A stretch of 32,595 nucleotides of DNA from L227-5C sp038209275 (GTDB lineage: Bacteria; Chloroflexota; Chloroflexia; Chloroheliales; Chloroheliaceae): assembly GCA_038209275.1 (NCBI GenBank), contig JBBQXW010000041.1:1-32595 (forward strand). Direction: 5' to 3'. Of this stretch, positions 32,536 through 32,595 are shown piece by piece (the first letter of the stretch is position 1; every line of letters starts with the position of its first letter). The notes beneath the pieces are model-generated. The model ran no database searches. It saw nothing but the letters and a program-made list of their open reading frames with translations, and had not been told where the DNA came from. The position numbers and the translations under genes are program-made.

Positions 32536-32595
32536 TTAGGGGCGGTGATAAGCCACATGTAACAACCCAGCCGCCTTCTTTTTAGCGACCTCGCC
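32536..32595 (-). CDS. C-terminal end of an unidentified protein (cut by window edge)
   Basis: The minus strand from 32595 reads open for 19 codons (GEVAKKKAAGLLHVAYHRP) and then TAA. It is followed within about 20 bp by a terminator-like hairpin, which supports it as the real end of a gene. The family cannot be named from so short a tail. Confidence 0.3.
   Translation of the reverse strand, partial: GEVAKKKAAGLLHVAYHRP

Overview
The window is bacterial and reads as two adjacent accessory loci, almost all on the minus strand: a type VII (WXG100/ESX-like) secretion locus rich in phospho-signalling proteins (about 1-19.0 kb) and a complete type 1 BREX phage-defence operon (about 19.45-32.3 kb). 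The likely host is a Chloroflexota member. This is inferred from a Ser/Thr-kinase-like membrane protein with long Pro/Thr linkers, FHA and kinase domains mixed with EccC/WXG100 genes, and dispersed palindromic repeats. No rRNA or taxonomic marker is present, so this is not proven.

Left part. A Ser/Thr protein kinase truncated by the window edge (3-1142, +) and an FHA-LuxR regulator (1192-1812, +) converge, with overlapping stop codons, on the minus-strand secretion operon. In transcription order that operon encodes: a membrane pseudokinase with an outer TPR-like part (19008-17065); four small WXG100-like proteins (16843-15346); a ubiquitin-like (YukD/EsaB-like)-FHA fusion (15319-14672); a zinc-ribbon pseudokinase with a C-terminal membrane anchor (14456-13362); a giant EccC/EssC-type FtsK/SpoIIIE ATPase of 2918 residues (13349-4593); and a VWA-TM-FHA protein (4589-1809). 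The ATPase has seven P-loop modules instead of the usual three, because a two-module unit is triplicated. EccB, EccD, EccE, EsaA, EssA and mycosin were not found, so the machine is either pared down or completed elsewhere.

Right part. brxA-brxB-brxC-pglX-pglZ-brxL run in canonical BREX-1 order (32264 to 19454) with intact frames. brxC, pglX and pglZ are clearly GC-richer than the secretion genes. Inside pglX a block of about 0.93 kb (about 25045-25975) drops abruptly to about 38-47% GC in sampled lines, against 63-70% in flanking lines. It starts just before the NVPY methyltransferase motif and covers where the target-recognition region should lie. pglX also carries two heptanucleotide tandem repeat tracts (26574-26630) whose copy changes would shift the frame.

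Between genes there are two palindromic repeat elements (14550-14656 and 24044-24109). Two similar minus-strand extended -10 promoters (TGCTATAAT) sit one before the secretion operon and one before brxA. The C-terminal end of an unidentified gene followed by a terminator-like hairpin lies at the right edge.

How the parts may work together (inference): one canonical kinase and two pseudokinases face three FHA proteins, suggesting phosphorylation-gated assembly or regulation of a WXG100 export machine driven by the seven-module ATPase. The BREX operon is an independent methylation-based defence cassette next door.
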